Origin: Larix kaempferi
Taxonomy: Eukaryota; Streptophyta; Pinopsida; Pinales; Pinaceae
Length of the DNA: 64,000 nucleotides
Assembly: GCA_027924585.1 (NCBI GenBank)
Contig: BSBM01000261.1
Span: forward strand, 3,985,501-4,049,500
Reading direction: 5' to 3'
The stretch's first letter is position 1. Each line of letters begins with the position of its first letter. The notes beneath the pieces were generated by a model, which was given only the letters and a program-made list of their open reading frames with translations, was not told the DNA's origin and did not search any database. Shown here in pieces: positions 12,856 to 24,568 of the stretch. The position numbers were made by a program, and so were the translations under genes.

Positions 12856-13400
12856 CAGATCGCAAGCATTTCTCCACGCTTCGAAGGAAAAATATTGGAT
12901 CAGTTTGGTTCATTTAACGAACAACAGGCAAAGGTATCGGATCTCCTATATAAGGAGCAGAGCTTCACTTATGAAAGGGTGGGGGTCTCCACAGAATAAA
13001 AGGAATTTCTGTTATTTATTCTCTTTCTACTTGTAGTCTGCATGTTTGCAAGAAGAAAAGGAGACACTGCCAGTCAGAGGACGCTTCATGTGCTTGTGGA
13101 AACTATTTTCCCAAGCTATGTTTTTGTCTCTGCTGAAAAGCTCAAGAGGAAATTCAACAGAGCTGGAGTAAACTTCTTTCTGAAGCTCTGTTTTGCTTCT
13201 CTTGTAAGGTTCGAGACTTGTATGGAGAAGCTCAGGAGGAGTTGATTGTAATTGATGTCACTGTTCTGTAACAAAGTCCTGCTACAATCTGGTTAATTGG
13301 TATTTTGTGAATTTTATTCCGAATATATACAACTCCTATCTGTTTTTTTGCCATACTTATATTTATCTTGTGCATATATTTACTTTGTGATTATGTGCAA
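12856..13400 (+). promoter_or_regulatory. Possible LTR fragment with TATA box and poly(A) signal
   Basis: CTCCTATATAAGGAGC at 12943-12958 is a strong TATA-like motif, itself palindromic, followed by AGAATAAAAGGAATT about 40 bases later. This promoter-plus-poly(A)-signal spacing is typical of U3/R in plant LTRs. No LTR ends were found. Confidence 0.35.
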
Positions 13401-14456
13401 TAAGATCAATCTTTTATTCTCGAGCATATGTTGTTTAAGTAATCTGCTATAACGATTATCTGATCATATCATTGCCGTTTTATCTGTCATTTTATGAGCA
13501 ACGTAGTCAGCTAATTATATAGTTATTATTTGATATCTACATTGTTAGTATCTTGCTATATCAGTATTTATCTATTTTGCAGTTTCTTAAATAACGTTAT
13601 TCAGTTTTTTTAAATTTGCTCCTGCAGGATAGATTAAATAGGATATAAATATTTAGCAGAATTTTTAGTAGCGAAAGCTACAGGTTTTTAGCAACTCCTA
13701 AAACTGTTTTCGGCTTTAGCAGCTACTAAAATTGTTTGTCTCAGCTATTGAAAATTGTATCATAGATTGCATTTCTTTTAAGTTAGATTAAATTTTTAGG
13801 GTCTTTAATTGCATTTAGGAACTTAGATAAAATCTGGTTCCGAGTCTCCTTTCAAGGAGCAAATCTGCATTAGTGGCAGTGGGGCCCTTGTTCCCGCAAG
13901 AAGCAGCTGTCCTAAACGGATCAGGAATTGCCTTAAGGACCCTTTTCGGGTTGCTTCTCCTTCGTTGGCAACAGGTCAGATCTGCCTGTCAACACGGTGT
14001 CTCTTTCATTTCTCATCCAAAATGAGAAGCACCCCAGCCCAATCTCTCAACCCCAAGGATCATCTATTTTTTCACAAGAATTCCCCTTCTCTTTTCTCAA
14101 CAAATTGAAAGAATGTGAAAGTGCAGATGCGTTATGGTTTCAACTCCCAATAAAAAACTTCAAATTGGGAGGATGATCCTCCTGGTGAACTAACCATACC
14201 CCAAACCAACACATAGTAGGTCTCCGGTGTAACTGGACTAATAAACTGCTTCGCTACTTCAACTCACACTGAATATTCTATGCAATCAAATTTTTCAAAG
14301 CCTTGGATCTACCTGTTTATGTTAGTGTCATAACACACTAACTCACCCACTTGTGAAATATTAGAATTTCAAAAGATTAAAGGCACATCAGGGAGAAACT
14401 TCTCTCTCTGTTTTAAACATGTCACTCAATTTCTAAATCAATAATCGAGCAAGATG
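13401..14456. other. Intronic DNA, no recognisable gene
   Basis: AT-rich up to 13.8 kb, then a more GC-rich segment at 13.85-14.4 kb. No element boundary or coding sequence was recognised. Confidence 0.3.
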
Positions 14457-14461
14457 AATGG

Positions 14462-15659
14462 TGTAAAACTTTGATTCAGAGATCACTACTCCCTCTGAAT
14501 CACCCTGAGACCTCAAGCAGTTTGAGTCTCATATGTCAGTACATACTCATAAAAACATAAACTCAACAGCTAGATCTCTTTACCAAACTGAACCATACAT
14601 GCAATCACACATAAATACCAAATATACCCTGGAAACCCCAAACGGGGAAAACCAGCAATCTGTGGGGCTATCTTCGCTCTCGAGCCCAGAGCATATATAT
14701 ATATATAGACAAATACAATACAGGATTACCTCAAAGGTAACTCAATCCCTAAACCGGACAGACTCTAGATTTGCATGCATCAGCTGATGCATGCACTGGA
14801 AGAGTAAGCCCTAACTGGTAAACTAGATCTGAGTGTCTCTGCAAGTGCCTCTGACTGATCTGCCTCTCTATATCACTCTGCTCTGATCTGCTCTCTCTGA
14901 AGACTGCCCTCTGAAGAATGCGACGTCCACTGCATGCAGAAGTGCGCCCTCCCCTCTGGATGTTTGATGCTCGTGCCGGACCGGATCTTCACCGATCTGA
15001 GCTCTGAACGTCACGATCCTTCCTCAAACACTGAGGCAAGGCTACCCTGAACGTCTCAAACTCATAATCGGTCAATCAGGCTCTGAATGAGCTCCTCCCT
15101 CCTCGGGTAATGCGCCCTCCCCTCTGTGGAACACGTCCTCCTCTACTGCAACTGAATCCACACTGATGAGCTATCTCAGCTCACAGTACTGGGCGCCTAG
15201 TGCCTCTGGAGCTGAAGGTCACTGATCCAGCTCAGATCTGACCTTCCTAGCTCCTGCAGCAGCTTCTCTCTCTCACAGAAAGTCGCCCTGCATGCACAAA
15301 TGCGCCCTCCTCACTCCAGCACTATCACTCTCTGATAATACAACTAAGCAAACTCATCCGGGGACCCCCTGCCTCTATAAATAATCTCACCGATGAATTA
15401 GGTTTGCCAAAACCCTAATTCTCGGTGCATGCAAAAGTCACTTTTGCATGCATCCAATAAAAGCTAACAGTGCATGGAAAACTCATGCATGCAAGGGTCA
15501 AAACACTACAGAAGATCCGCATACAGCCACCACTGGACTCATGCCAATGAGTAGAGTGTATCTCACCCTCTACTCCATCCTGATGCCTATGCAGCTAATG
15601 TACCTCCATGTAAGGCATCTGAACCATGGAGGACATCCCGAAGTTACCACAATCTAACA
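14462..15659 (-). repeat. Element A 3' LTR
   Basis: 1198 bases, TGTAAAAC...TCTAACA on the plus strand. It contains the CTGG/CCCC...GGGG/CCAG module at 14627-14655 (minus orientation). Many CATGCA motifs occur near 15430-15500. Confidence 0.92.
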
Positions 15660-15679
15660 CTCCCTCTTAACGAGGGAAG
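15660..15679 (-). other. Element A polypurine tract with hairpin
   Basis: Minus strand CTTCCCTCGTTAAGAGGGAG directly before the 3' LTR; TCCCTC pairs with GAGGGA around a GTTAA loop. The same structure precedes the 3' LTRs of B, C and E. Confidence 0.85.
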
Positions 15680-16154
15680 TCCTGACACTGATGCCTGGAT
15701 CCAACAAGTCCCCTGCTGCTGACATTGATCTAGCTGATCTGCCTGTCACTGCTGCCCTCTGACCTGAAGAACCCTGATCAATCTCCATAAGTGTGGCTTC
15801 AGAAGAAGCCCCCTGATCAACCACTGCTAACTCTGTCACTACACTCTGACTCAGACTCCCTCTGAGTCTCTGCTGCTATAACCAATCCTGAAGACTGTTG
15901 TCAAGTGGATCCACTGCTCTGTAGATCATCTCTCTATGTCCCTAGGTTGACTCAGCTCTCTCTTGAGCCAGGTCCATCTCAACCATATCATACCAGCTCA
16001 ATCTCTGACTGGTGCCTCCATGAGCAACAAGAGCATCTCGCTGATCCATCTAAACTCTAGAATCACTCCCCTGATCCTCATCATGGTGAGCATCATGCCC
16101 ACTCATCTGCTGACTAGGTTCACTCCTCCTGGCCTCATCTTTGCTATGAGCATC

Positions 16155-16859
16155 TCACTCATCATCCCCCTGTGACTCTGAGGAGGATGCACTCAGCCAT
16201 CCTGATGTGCCCGAAGTAGCCTGTCCATGAACCAAGTATTCACCATCTATCCTGTGACCCAACAAGACTGGGTCTACTCCTCTAAGATAGGTGAAGATCT
16301 GATCTCGCTGAAACACTACTAAACAGCTAGCAGCTGCCAAGGCTGCCACTGAGAGGATGCTCCCTCTCAATCCTGGAACAAAGAGTACTCCTGAAACCTC
16401 CAGGAGATCCCCACGGTCAAGCAGAAATCTCACTCTGCCCACTCCAGTGACCAAGTGGTCAACCCCCTGCACATCCCGAGCCAACTGCAAGGGTGTGTGC
16501 TCTAAGATAAGGAATGCATCCTGCACTCCTGTCATGTCACTGTTGAGCATGCAGTCAACCCTCCAACTCTGATCAACCTGGGCCTCTGGTAGGCTACTAT
16601 CATGTCCCGACTGAACTGAGGCTAATGAGAACTCCTCAAACCGAGAAGTAAACTCATCAACCTCCTCCGCTGCTACCACCTGCTCATCCTGAATCAACCA
16701 TCTCTCAGTCTTCATGTGCATGCATATCTCATGCACATGCAGCATGCATATCTCAGACACATGCATCATGCAAGACCTCATGCACATATTTGTAGAAACA
16801 CTCCCTCTTGGCGAGGAAGGTACTGCTGGAGAAGCATCCACCAGGATCAAACACATCAT
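16155..16859 (-). pseudogene. Element A: degenerate copia protease / pre-integrase region
   Basis: A 234-codon frame. Around residues 50-65 EEVDEFTSRFEEFSLAS corresponds to the segment just before protease in element B. WRVDCMLNSDMTG sits where an active copia protease has W.(L/V)DSGAS.HMTG, so the catalytic D-S/T-G triad is lost. Further on, VSGVLFVPGLRGSILSVAAL matches the V..VL.VPGL..(N)LLSVS.L block typical of Ty1/copia. It stops before any integrase. This second partial copy of the region lies downstream of the first fragment, so the interior is rearranged. Confidence 0.7.
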
Positions 16860-17076
16860 ATGCTGTTGCAGCTACTCTCTCTGAACTGGAATACTTTCTG
16901 GCTGCATCTGCTGCACTCTGATATGCAGATCTGCGCTCCTCCTCTATCAATGTCATCTTGAGAGAAGCATCATGCTCTCCCTCTGTCACTAATACTGAAA
17001 CTGTATCCAAGGTCTCCTTGGACCCACATACAGGCTTTCCCATCAACCTGTACTCTACTCTCAAGCTAGTGGCCAT
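16753..17076 (-). pseudogene. Element A: gag start fused to pre-integrase remnant
   Basis: Open frame MATSLRVEYRLMGKPVCG... Its first residues resemble the gag start of element B (MALSMRYEDRLEG) and then run straight into a sequence matching B and C downstream of protease (YRLLG.PV.GS.E.LD.VSV). The gag body, zinc knuckle and protease are therefore deleted, apparently by joining at a short RL.G-like similarity. The frame continues to SSSTFLAKRECF, which overlaps an internal copy of the pre-LTR hairpin at 16801-16820. Confidence 0.6.
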
Positions 17077-17129
17077 AACTCTGCAAAACTGAAATATTGT
17101 AACCCACGGTGAAATAAGAATCTCTCCTG

Positions 17130-17570
17130 ATCACAGATTTGGCAGATCTATCTCAGATCTAACCTCTGAATTCACAGATCTGAGAGATTTGGTATCTATC
17201 CTAACAGATCTGATGTCTGAACTCTGCTCTTCAGATCTAGACTCTGCTCTCACAGATCTGAACACTATGCTTCAGATCTGATATATCTGCCACAGATCTA
17301 GACTCTACTCATGTCAGATCTGAAAGATCTATCTCAGATCTCACCTCCAAACTCATAGATCTGATCAATCTGACCTCTACAACCTCAAATCTGAGTTGTG
17401 CTCTTCAGATCTGGTAGATCTGGTCTCTATCTTCACTGATCTACTAGATCTATCTCAAATCTAGTCTCCAACACCACAGATCTGATAGATCTAACCTCTA
17501 CAACCTCAGATCTGAACTGTGCTGCTCAGATCTGGTAGATCTGGTCTCTATCGTCACTGATCTCTGTGTG
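17130..17570 (-). repeat. AGATCT-rich cluster in the leader of element A
   Basis: About 440 bases packed with AGATCT and CAGATCTG-type palindromes at irregular spacing, in blocks such as CAGATCTGGTAGATCT. It lies between the PBS and the first ATG, so it would form part of the genomic-RNA leader. Confidence 0.85.
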
Positions 17571-17593
17571 ACTGCCCTCTCTGACCCTCAACA

Positions 17594-17607
17594 GGGCTCT
17601 GATACCA
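17594..17607 (-). other. Element A primer-binding site (tRNA-iMet)
   Basis: Minus strand TGGTATCAGAGCCC directly abuts the 5' LTR end ...TTTTACA. Confidence 0.9.
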
Positions 17608-18821
17608 TGTAAAACTTTGATTCAAAGATCACTACTCCCTCTGAATCACCCTAAGACCTCAAGTAGTTTGAGTCTCATATGTCAGTACATACTCATAAAA
17701 ACATAAACTCAACAGCTAGATCTCTTTACCAAACTGAAACATACATGCAATCACACATAAATACCAAATATACCCTCAAAACCCCAAACGGGGAAAACCA
17801 GCAATCTGTGGGGCTATCTTCTCTCTCGAGCCCAGAGCATATATATTTATAGACAAATACAATACAGGATTACCTCAAAGGTAACTCAATCCCTGAACCG
17901 GATAGACTCTAGATCTGCATGCATCAATTGATGCATGCACTGGAAGAGTAAGCCCTAACTAGTAAACTGGATCTGAGTGTCTCTGCAGGTGCCTCTGATT
18001 GATCTGCCTCTCTGTATCACTCTGCTCTTATTTGCTCCCTCTGAAGAATGCGACCTCCACTGCATGCAGAAGTGTGCCCTCCCCTCTGGATGTCTAATGC
18101 TCGTACCGGACCAGATCTTCACGGATCTGAGCTCTGAACGTCACGATCCTTCCTCAAACACTGAGGCAAGGCTACCCTGAACGTCTCAGACTCAGAATCG
18201 GTCAATCAGGCTCTGAATGAGCTCCTCCCTCCTCAGGTAATACGCCCTCCCCTCTGTGGTACACGTCCTCCTCTACTGCAACTGAATCCACACTGATGAG
18301 TTATCTCAGCTCACAGTATTGGGCCCCTAGTGCCTCTGGAGCTGAAGGTCACTGATCCAGCTCAGATCTAACCTTCCTAGCTCCTGCAACAGCTTCTCTC
18401 TCTCACAGAAAGTCGCCTTGCATGCACAATTGCGCCCTCCTCACTCCAGCACTATCACTCTCTGAAAATACAACTAAGCAACCTCATCCAGGGACCCCCT
18501 GCCTCTATAAATAATCTCACCAATGAATTAGGTTTGCCAAAACCCTAATTCTCGGTGCATGCAAAAGTGACTTCTGCATGCATCCAATAAAAGCTGACAG
18601 TGCATGCAAAACTCATGCATGCAAGGGTCAAAACACTACGGAAGATCTGCATGCAAGGGTCAAAACACTACGGAAGATCTGCATGCAGCCACCACTGGAC
18701 TCATGCCACTGAGTAGAGTGTATCTCACCCTCTACTCCATCCTGATGCCTATGCAGCTAATGTACCTCCATGTAAGGCATCTAAACCGTGGAGGACATCC
18801 CGAAGTTACCACAATCTAACA
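17608..18821 (-). repeat. Element A 5' LTR
   Basis: 1214 bases, closely matching the 3' LTR. It differs by a private 32-bp tandem duplication (GCAAGGGTCAAAACACTACG at 18621 and 18653) and scattered substitutions. Confidence 0.92.
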
Positions 18822-18826
18822 AATGG

Positions 18827-20854
18827 TTAGTGTTACCACCAAGTTGCACTTGGATGGATTTGAAATTGAGCTTCCAGGGATTGAACTACTTATTTGTTCA
18901 AGCATCAGAGTTCAGAAGTCCATCAGGCCATTTTTTGCCCCTTTTTCTTTTTTAGCATGTTCATACCCCATGGGGAATTGTAATAAAGTGATGTAGCACG
19001 ATGAACTTATGTAAAAGGTTTGGCCTTCCTAGGACTTAGACATCAATTCAATTACTATAGAGTGTTTTTTCCTTGTTAATTATATGTTGCTTTTAAGGGA
19101 CTTATAATTTTCGAGTGTTTCACTCAATCCTCCAAAGTTGGAGTAAATGTCTTGGTGGTTAGGCCTTAGGTGGTTATTAAAGCCTAATGTCAATGTATAT
19201 TACCATGCTAGTCATTATTGTTGAGTCATATGAACATATGCTCAGTACCCCCTAAGTGTTTTTAATTTTTCGTTATTTTTTTTAATTTTTCTGTAAAAAG
19301 TGGCATGTTTTAATTGTAAAAATTCACTAAGCCATAAAAGTGGTACTAGGAAGTGGATTTTGCCATGGGGATGCATGTTTTCTAACCTAGAGCACCCATT
19401 TATCCTACGGTCCCACTTTGAGAGTGAAATTAGTGATTATTTAACACTTAATTTCATTTTCTCTCAAAAAGTGAATAAAAAAGGACAAAAAATAGAAAAA
19501 GTGAAAAAATCGGCATCTTAAAAAGTCAAGGAAACATGTCGGAGACATGTTTGCAGTGGTGGCGAAGTAAAGCAGCAACCTTTTTGAGTTTTCTAGAAAC
19601 TAAATCTTGGTGATTCCAATTTTCATCTAAGCAAGTCGAGTTCACTTCAAAGGGGGGTGCATCTATTCAAAGGGGGGTGCAACACGACAACCTTTTTGAG
19701 TTTTCTAGAAACTAAATCTTGGTGATTCCAATTGCCATCTAAGCAAGTCAAGTTCACTTCAAAGGGGGGCACATTTATCATGACGAAAGCTGATTTTTTT
19801 TTAACTAGCGCCTTTCTCTTGGATTTTTCTCCATCCTAATCCCCAAAATCACTCAAAGCAGCTTGATTTTCTCTACCATTTGGCAAGTTGCCTTCTCTAG
19901 CTAGTGCGCCCTCTTGGGCTCTTCTTCTATTTAAGCAAGGTTCTTCTCCATTGTTTATGATGGAAGTTGGAACCGCTGCTTGTGTACGTTGTAATCTTTG
20001 TTGAATTTTGTTAATGGAATAAGGCTTTGGAAGTCTCATCTTGTGTAGCTTGTTGATGTGTGGATAAACGTTGCTTGGTGTATGAGGTAACCAGTATTTG
20101 TTTATGTTCTTGTATTGTTTTGGTTAACTGTGGGCCTGCAAAGGGAGCTATCTCCCAGTGGGGTAAGAGTTTAATCTAGCTTGATTTATTCTCTAACTAC
20201 ATGCTTGTTATAGATCTCTTAGAAGTACATGTATTTTTGGTATAAATTGCATGTTTTCCAAGTTTTTGCTTCCTGTATCACTCTTGTTTAACCATTTATT
20301 TGTGCAAGGATTCTTAAGTAGTTGCAAGTGCCCAACTTGGAGAAGGGGTTGAGCGAGTAAGCATCCTCTTCATCTTCAAGCACTTTCAGAAGCATAGTCC
20401 CTCTTAGTTCCACTTGGCAGACTCCATTCACCCAAGTTCCAGCATCACCTTGGTTTCGTCCCTTTCCTTATCAAAGCTAAAGTCTTTCTTGGTTACCTTC
20501 TTGCTTACTAGTGTTTGATTAGTTCATATTTTCAGATCTAAAGCTAATCATCTAGTTTTCAATTTTAAAGTTAGATCTAAGTTATCAAAGCTTTTATCTT
20601 TCAAAAGTAGATCTAGCTATTGAATCTAGCTTTCAGTTGTGGTAAAAGGCAAATTTTTAAGAGTATAAAGGCTAAGATTTTTGTTGTGCTTCTAACGGGT
20701 TTTCTAGCATTTTAGTGCTTTTCAGGTGGTTGGTTTTTCCTTTTTGACGAACAGGTAAAGAGAAATACTGCTAAATTTTGAAGATTCAAGCCATCCAGGG
20801 CTTCTCCATCTCTTCTACCTATCTCAATTTGTAAAAACCTTCAAACTTGTAAGC
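18827..20854. other. Intronic DNA, possible 3' end of a decayed gypsy-type element
   Basis: No intact coding sequence. Polypurine runs AAAGGGGGGTGCA (two, near 19650 and 19670) and AAAGGGGGGCACA (near 19760) resemble the PPTs of Ty3/gypsy elements. They lie in a duplicated segment (see the separate repeat entry). LTR ends were not found. Confidence 0.35.
19576..19774. repeat. Tandem duplication carrying polypurine tracts
   Basis: The unit AACCTTTTTGAGTTTTCTAG ... ATCTAAGCAAGT.(G/A)AGTTCACTTCAAAGGGGGG occurs twice, starting at about 19577 and 19690 (period about 113). Each copy ends in a polypurine tract. Confidence 0.85.
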
Positions 20855-20859
20855 TTGTC

Positions 20860-21085
20860 TGAAGCAGTGAAGCTGCTTAATGACAGAGAAGTACTCGCAT
20901 TTTGAACTGTATAAAATTTATTGAATGAATGATAAGATGGTTACAACCAACCTCGTGATGGTTTACTTATACGGATTGACTATTCACGGGCGAATGGGTA
21001 CATGCCCTTTGACATTTTGTTTAACTTCGTAATTGTAATTATGTTAATTATTTCTTATTACTGACTATTATTTATAATTGTTACA
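20860..21085 (-). repeat. G1 3' LTR
   Basis: 226 bases; minus strand starts TGTAACAATTATAAATAA and ends ..GCTTCA. Confidence 0.95.
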
Positions 21086-21097
21086 TTGCCCACCCCT
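21086..21097 (-). other. G1 polypurine tract
   Basis: Minus strand AGGGGTGGGCAA directly upstream of the 3' LTR start TGTAACAAT. Confidence 0.85.
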
Positions 21098-21114
21098 TAA
21101 GAATTGCTTTGTCC

Positions 21115-22443
21115 TCAAAGCAAGGGTAGAGAAGGATGTTGTTGAAGAAAACTTTCAGCTTCCCACGATGAGTCTTCCTCTGGCAAGTTCTTCCACTTAA
21201 TAAGGTATTCTTTAATGTTCCTAGAGCGAAGCTTCTTTTCTCTAATAGATAGTGTGCCTTCAGGTTCCAGAATAATTCGACCCTCCTCATCCAAAATAGG
21301 TAGTTTGGATTGTGCTACTTGGCATTGTCCTAACATTTTTTTGAGGCTTGACACATGAAACATATTATGAATGCGATAGTTTTCTTGTAATTTTAACCCG
21401 TATGCTACTAGACTGATTTTTCTGTTAATCTGATATGGTCCATAGAATTTTGGAACTAGCTTATTCTTGCCTTGTTGTTTAAGTGACAATTGCTTGTATG
21501 GTTGGAGTCGCACGAACACCCAATCACCAACTTCAAACTCTCGTTCGGATCTTCGTAAATCCGCCTGTTGCTTCATTCTATTGCGAGCATTTGTTAAGTT
21601 TTCCTTTAGTATTTGGATGGTCTTTTGGTCTTCCTCTAATTGATTTCTCACTGTTGGTACCTTAGAGTTAAATAATACACACTCCTTCCATTTAGGTGGC
21701 TCATAACCGTACAAGGCTTGAAAAGGGGTCATTCTAGCTGAAGTATGATAAGTTGAGTTATACCACCATTCGACTAAATGTAACCATTGGAACCACTTGT
21801 TCTGCTTGTCTGTCACAAAACAACGAAGGTATGTTCCCAAACACTTATTCACTATTTCAGTTTGTCCGTCTGTTTGGGGATGATAGGTTGAACTCATGTT
21901 GAGGGATATCCCTATCTGTTTACAGAATTCCTTCCAAAAGTTTCCCTTAAACCTTGCATCTCTGTCGCTAACAATTACCTTTGGATATCCATGTAATTTA
22001 TAAATATTTTTGCAAAAGACTTTAGCTATTTGTTTTGCTGAGTCTGTCTTCCTTACCCCCATGAAGTGAGCATACTTAGTGAGTCGATCAACTACTACGA
22101 AAATTTTATCCTTTCCTTCAGACATGAGCAATCCCTCGATAAAGTCCATCGAAATCTCTTCCCACTTCTGATTAGGTACATGTAGAGGGTAAAGTAATCA
22201 TAGCGTCATGATATTTTCGCTTTTGTTTCTCTGACAAGTGTCACACTCAGAGACATACCTCTGAATATCTTTACTCATTCCCTTCCAATAAAATGATTGG
22301 CGTGCGTTATAGTAAGTTTTAAAGGTGCCTACGTGACCTGCATCGGGTGAGTCATGTGACTCCTTTAAGATTTTTTCTTTGAACCTTGGTAGGTGGAAGG
22401 TAGATTCTCCGTTTGTGCCATAAAATGTCATTTCTCCATTCAA
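21115..22443 (-). pseudogene. IN: G1 integrase with C-terminal chromodomain
   Basis: The zinc-binding part (HDSPDAGHVG ... CDTCQRNK) is followed by a TGA at 22198-22200, then an open 344-codon frame. The catalytic triad is visible: D in VVVDRLTKYAHF, D in VSDRDARFKGNF, and E in HPQTDGQTEIVNKCLG. After the GPY-like KFYGPYQINRK and HNMFHVSSLKK, the C-terminus EYLIKWKNLPEEDSSWEAE is a chromodomain of the type that targets plant chromoviruses to heterochromatin. Apart from the single TGA the domain is undamaged. Confidence 0.95.
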
Positions 22444-23860
22444 ATTTGGGATGTTGCATCACATTATTGATGATGGAACAAGCTTCGGGGTCCTTGGCAT
22501 ATTCTATGCGTATTTCATCCACCCAATCAGGGATTATGACTGATACTGCATATGCTGATACTTCTTCATCTTTTCGTGATAATGCATCGGCAACCACATT
22601 ATCCTTTCCTTTCATATGTAGTATCTCCATATCAAAGGTGGAAATCTTTTCTATCCGTTTTTGTTGCTCAGTAGATAGGTTTTTTTGTCGAAGTAAGTAT
22701 TGGAGACTATTGTGATTAGTCTGTATCAAAAATTTACTACCTAATAAATATTGTCGCCATTTTGCTAATGCATGAATGATAGCGAGCATCTCTTTATCGT
22801 ATGTAGACTTCAATCCTTCCCTCTTGTTGACCTTTCGACTTTCGAAAACAATAGGATGGTCATTCTGCATCAGGACTGCACCTATCCCACCACCTGAAGC
22901 GTCACACTCAACCACGAAGGGTTTTGTGAAATCGGGAGTTGCCAACACTGGTGTGGATGTCATAATCCTTTTTAGGACTTGGAAACATTCCTCTACCTTG
23001 TCACTCCATTGGAAGGAATTTTTCTTTAGTAGATCTGATAGTGGTGTTGTTAGATGTGCATAGTTTTTTATGAACCTTCGGTAATAACCTGTTAGGCCTA
23101 AAAAACCTCTTAATTTGGATATATTATTAGGTTTCGGCCATTCTGTAATTGCCTTAATTTTGCTTGGGTCTACTTTAACTCCCTCATTGGATATGATATG
23201 ACCTAGGTATTCGACTTCCTCCTTCCCAAAACTACATTTTGACATTTTTGCATAGAACTGATTTCCTTCTAAGAGTGAAAGTACAAGTTCTAAGTGCTTA
23301 AGATGCTCCTCCCATGTCTTACTATAGACAAGAATATCGTCAAAGAAAACCAATATGAACTTTCTTAGGTGTGGTCGAAAAAGCTCATTCATAGTTGCTT
23401 GAAAGGTAGCAGGGGCATATGTTAATCCGGACGGCATCACTTAAATTCATAGTGGCCTTCATGAGTTCGAAAGGTGGTCTTTGCTACATCTTCTAGTCTT
23501 ACCCGGATTTGATAATATCCAGATCTTAAGTCCAATTTGGAATAATATTTGGCGCCATGGAGTTCATCCAACATCTCATCTATAAATGGAATGGGAAACT
23601 TGTTTTTATCGTTATTTTGTTTAGTCCCCGATAATCTATACATAGCCTGAAGGATCCATCTTTCTTTCGAACCAATACTACTGGGGTGGCATATGGGCTC
23701 GACTTCTTGTGATGACTCCACATCTTAGTAAGTCTTGAATTAGCCTTTCTATTTCTGTCTTGTGATGATGAGGGTACCTGTAAGGTTTGACATTTACTGG
23801 TGTTGAATTTGGCTTAACCTCGATGATGTGTTCTATTCCTCTCTTTGGTGGTAATTTCAT
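22444..23860 (-). pseudogene. RT: G1 reverse transcriptase and RNase H
   Basis: RT starts with MKLPPKRGIEHIIEV. It has [13 protein letters not shown], then MPSGLTYAPATFQ, the catalytic box FILVFFDDILVYSK, and VEYLGHIISNEGV. RNase H follows: [47 protein letters not shown], and VVADALSRKDE. Two single-base deletions are visible: one near 23620, ahead of the KFPIPFIDE segment, and one at about 23440, just before MPSGL. A further break occurs near 23690. The catalytic motifs themselves remain intact. Confidence 0.93.
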
Positions 23861-24568
23861 GGGAAGATCTTGGAATACCTTCTCATATTTCTAGATTAAT
23901 GCTTGGATTTCTGGTTGTTGGTCATGGGCTAGTTCTGTTGCTAGTATGTCTATTTGATGACATTGTGCGATCAATGCTGGAGCCCCTTTTCGAATTAGTT
24001 TCTCCATTTGTCGTGAAGATATAATTTGGGTAGGAGGTGGTTGGAACCCATACAACTTATATTTTCTTCCATCCCACTTGAATTTAATAAATTATTTCTG
24101 GTGATTTGCGGAATAAGTATCTAATGTATGTAGCCATTGAATTCCCAATACAACATCTACTCCTCTGAGGGGTATTGTATAGAAGCTAGATTCCAAGTTA
24201 TAATCATTTATTTGCAACTTAACTTTGTGACACTTCCCAATACCATCAATTTTTTTTCCATCCGCTACCATAACCCTTATATCTGTTGCTGGATATACAA
24301 ACAAGTTTAGTTTTTTTGCGACATTTACGTCTATAAAATTATGAGTGCTACCTGTGTCTATAAGTACAGTGACATTCTCTTTCCGCACATGCCCCTTTAA
24401 TTTTAAGGTTTGTGGTTGTGCGATGCCTGTTATTGCGGCTGGAGATACCCTGGGCATTGCCTCCTCTGAATTTGTGTTGACATCGTTATTTTCTTCGTTG
24501 CTAACTTCATCTTCGGAATCGCTAGTGGCCGAAACTTCTGATTCTCTTTCAGCTTCACAATTATACAT
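23861..24568 (-). pseudogene. pro: G1 aspartic protease and linker
   Basis: Contains the retropepsin active site VLIDTGSTHNFID, a flap-like IRVMVADGKKIDG and the second conserved VVLGIQWLHTLDTYS. The acidic linker before it (SDSEDEVSNEENND) separates it from the gag knuckle. In-frame TAA (24092) and a further TAG near 23894 interrupt the linker to RT. Confidence 0.88.

Larger units (their letters stand above)
14462..18821 (-). mobile_element. Element A: non-autonomous Ty1/copia-like retrotransposon, 4.36 kb
   Basis: Two direct LTRs (14462-15659 and 17608-18821) flank about 1.95 kb, with a perfect 5-bp TSD AATGG (14457-14461 and 18822-18826). The element reads on the minus strand: next to the 5' LTR is a primer-binding site TGGTATCAGAGCCC (initiator tRNA-Met), and next to the 3' LTR a polypurine/hairpin TCCCTCGTTAAGAGGGAG. 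The interior holds an AGATCT-rich leader, a gag start fused to pre-integrase remnants, and a degenerate protease region. It has no integrase, reverse transcriptase or RNase H, so it could only move in trans. Confidence 0.93.

Noticed and set aside
22413-23063. Plus-strand frames opposite G1 RT
   Set aside because: Shadows of the minus-strand RT/RNase H coding sequence.
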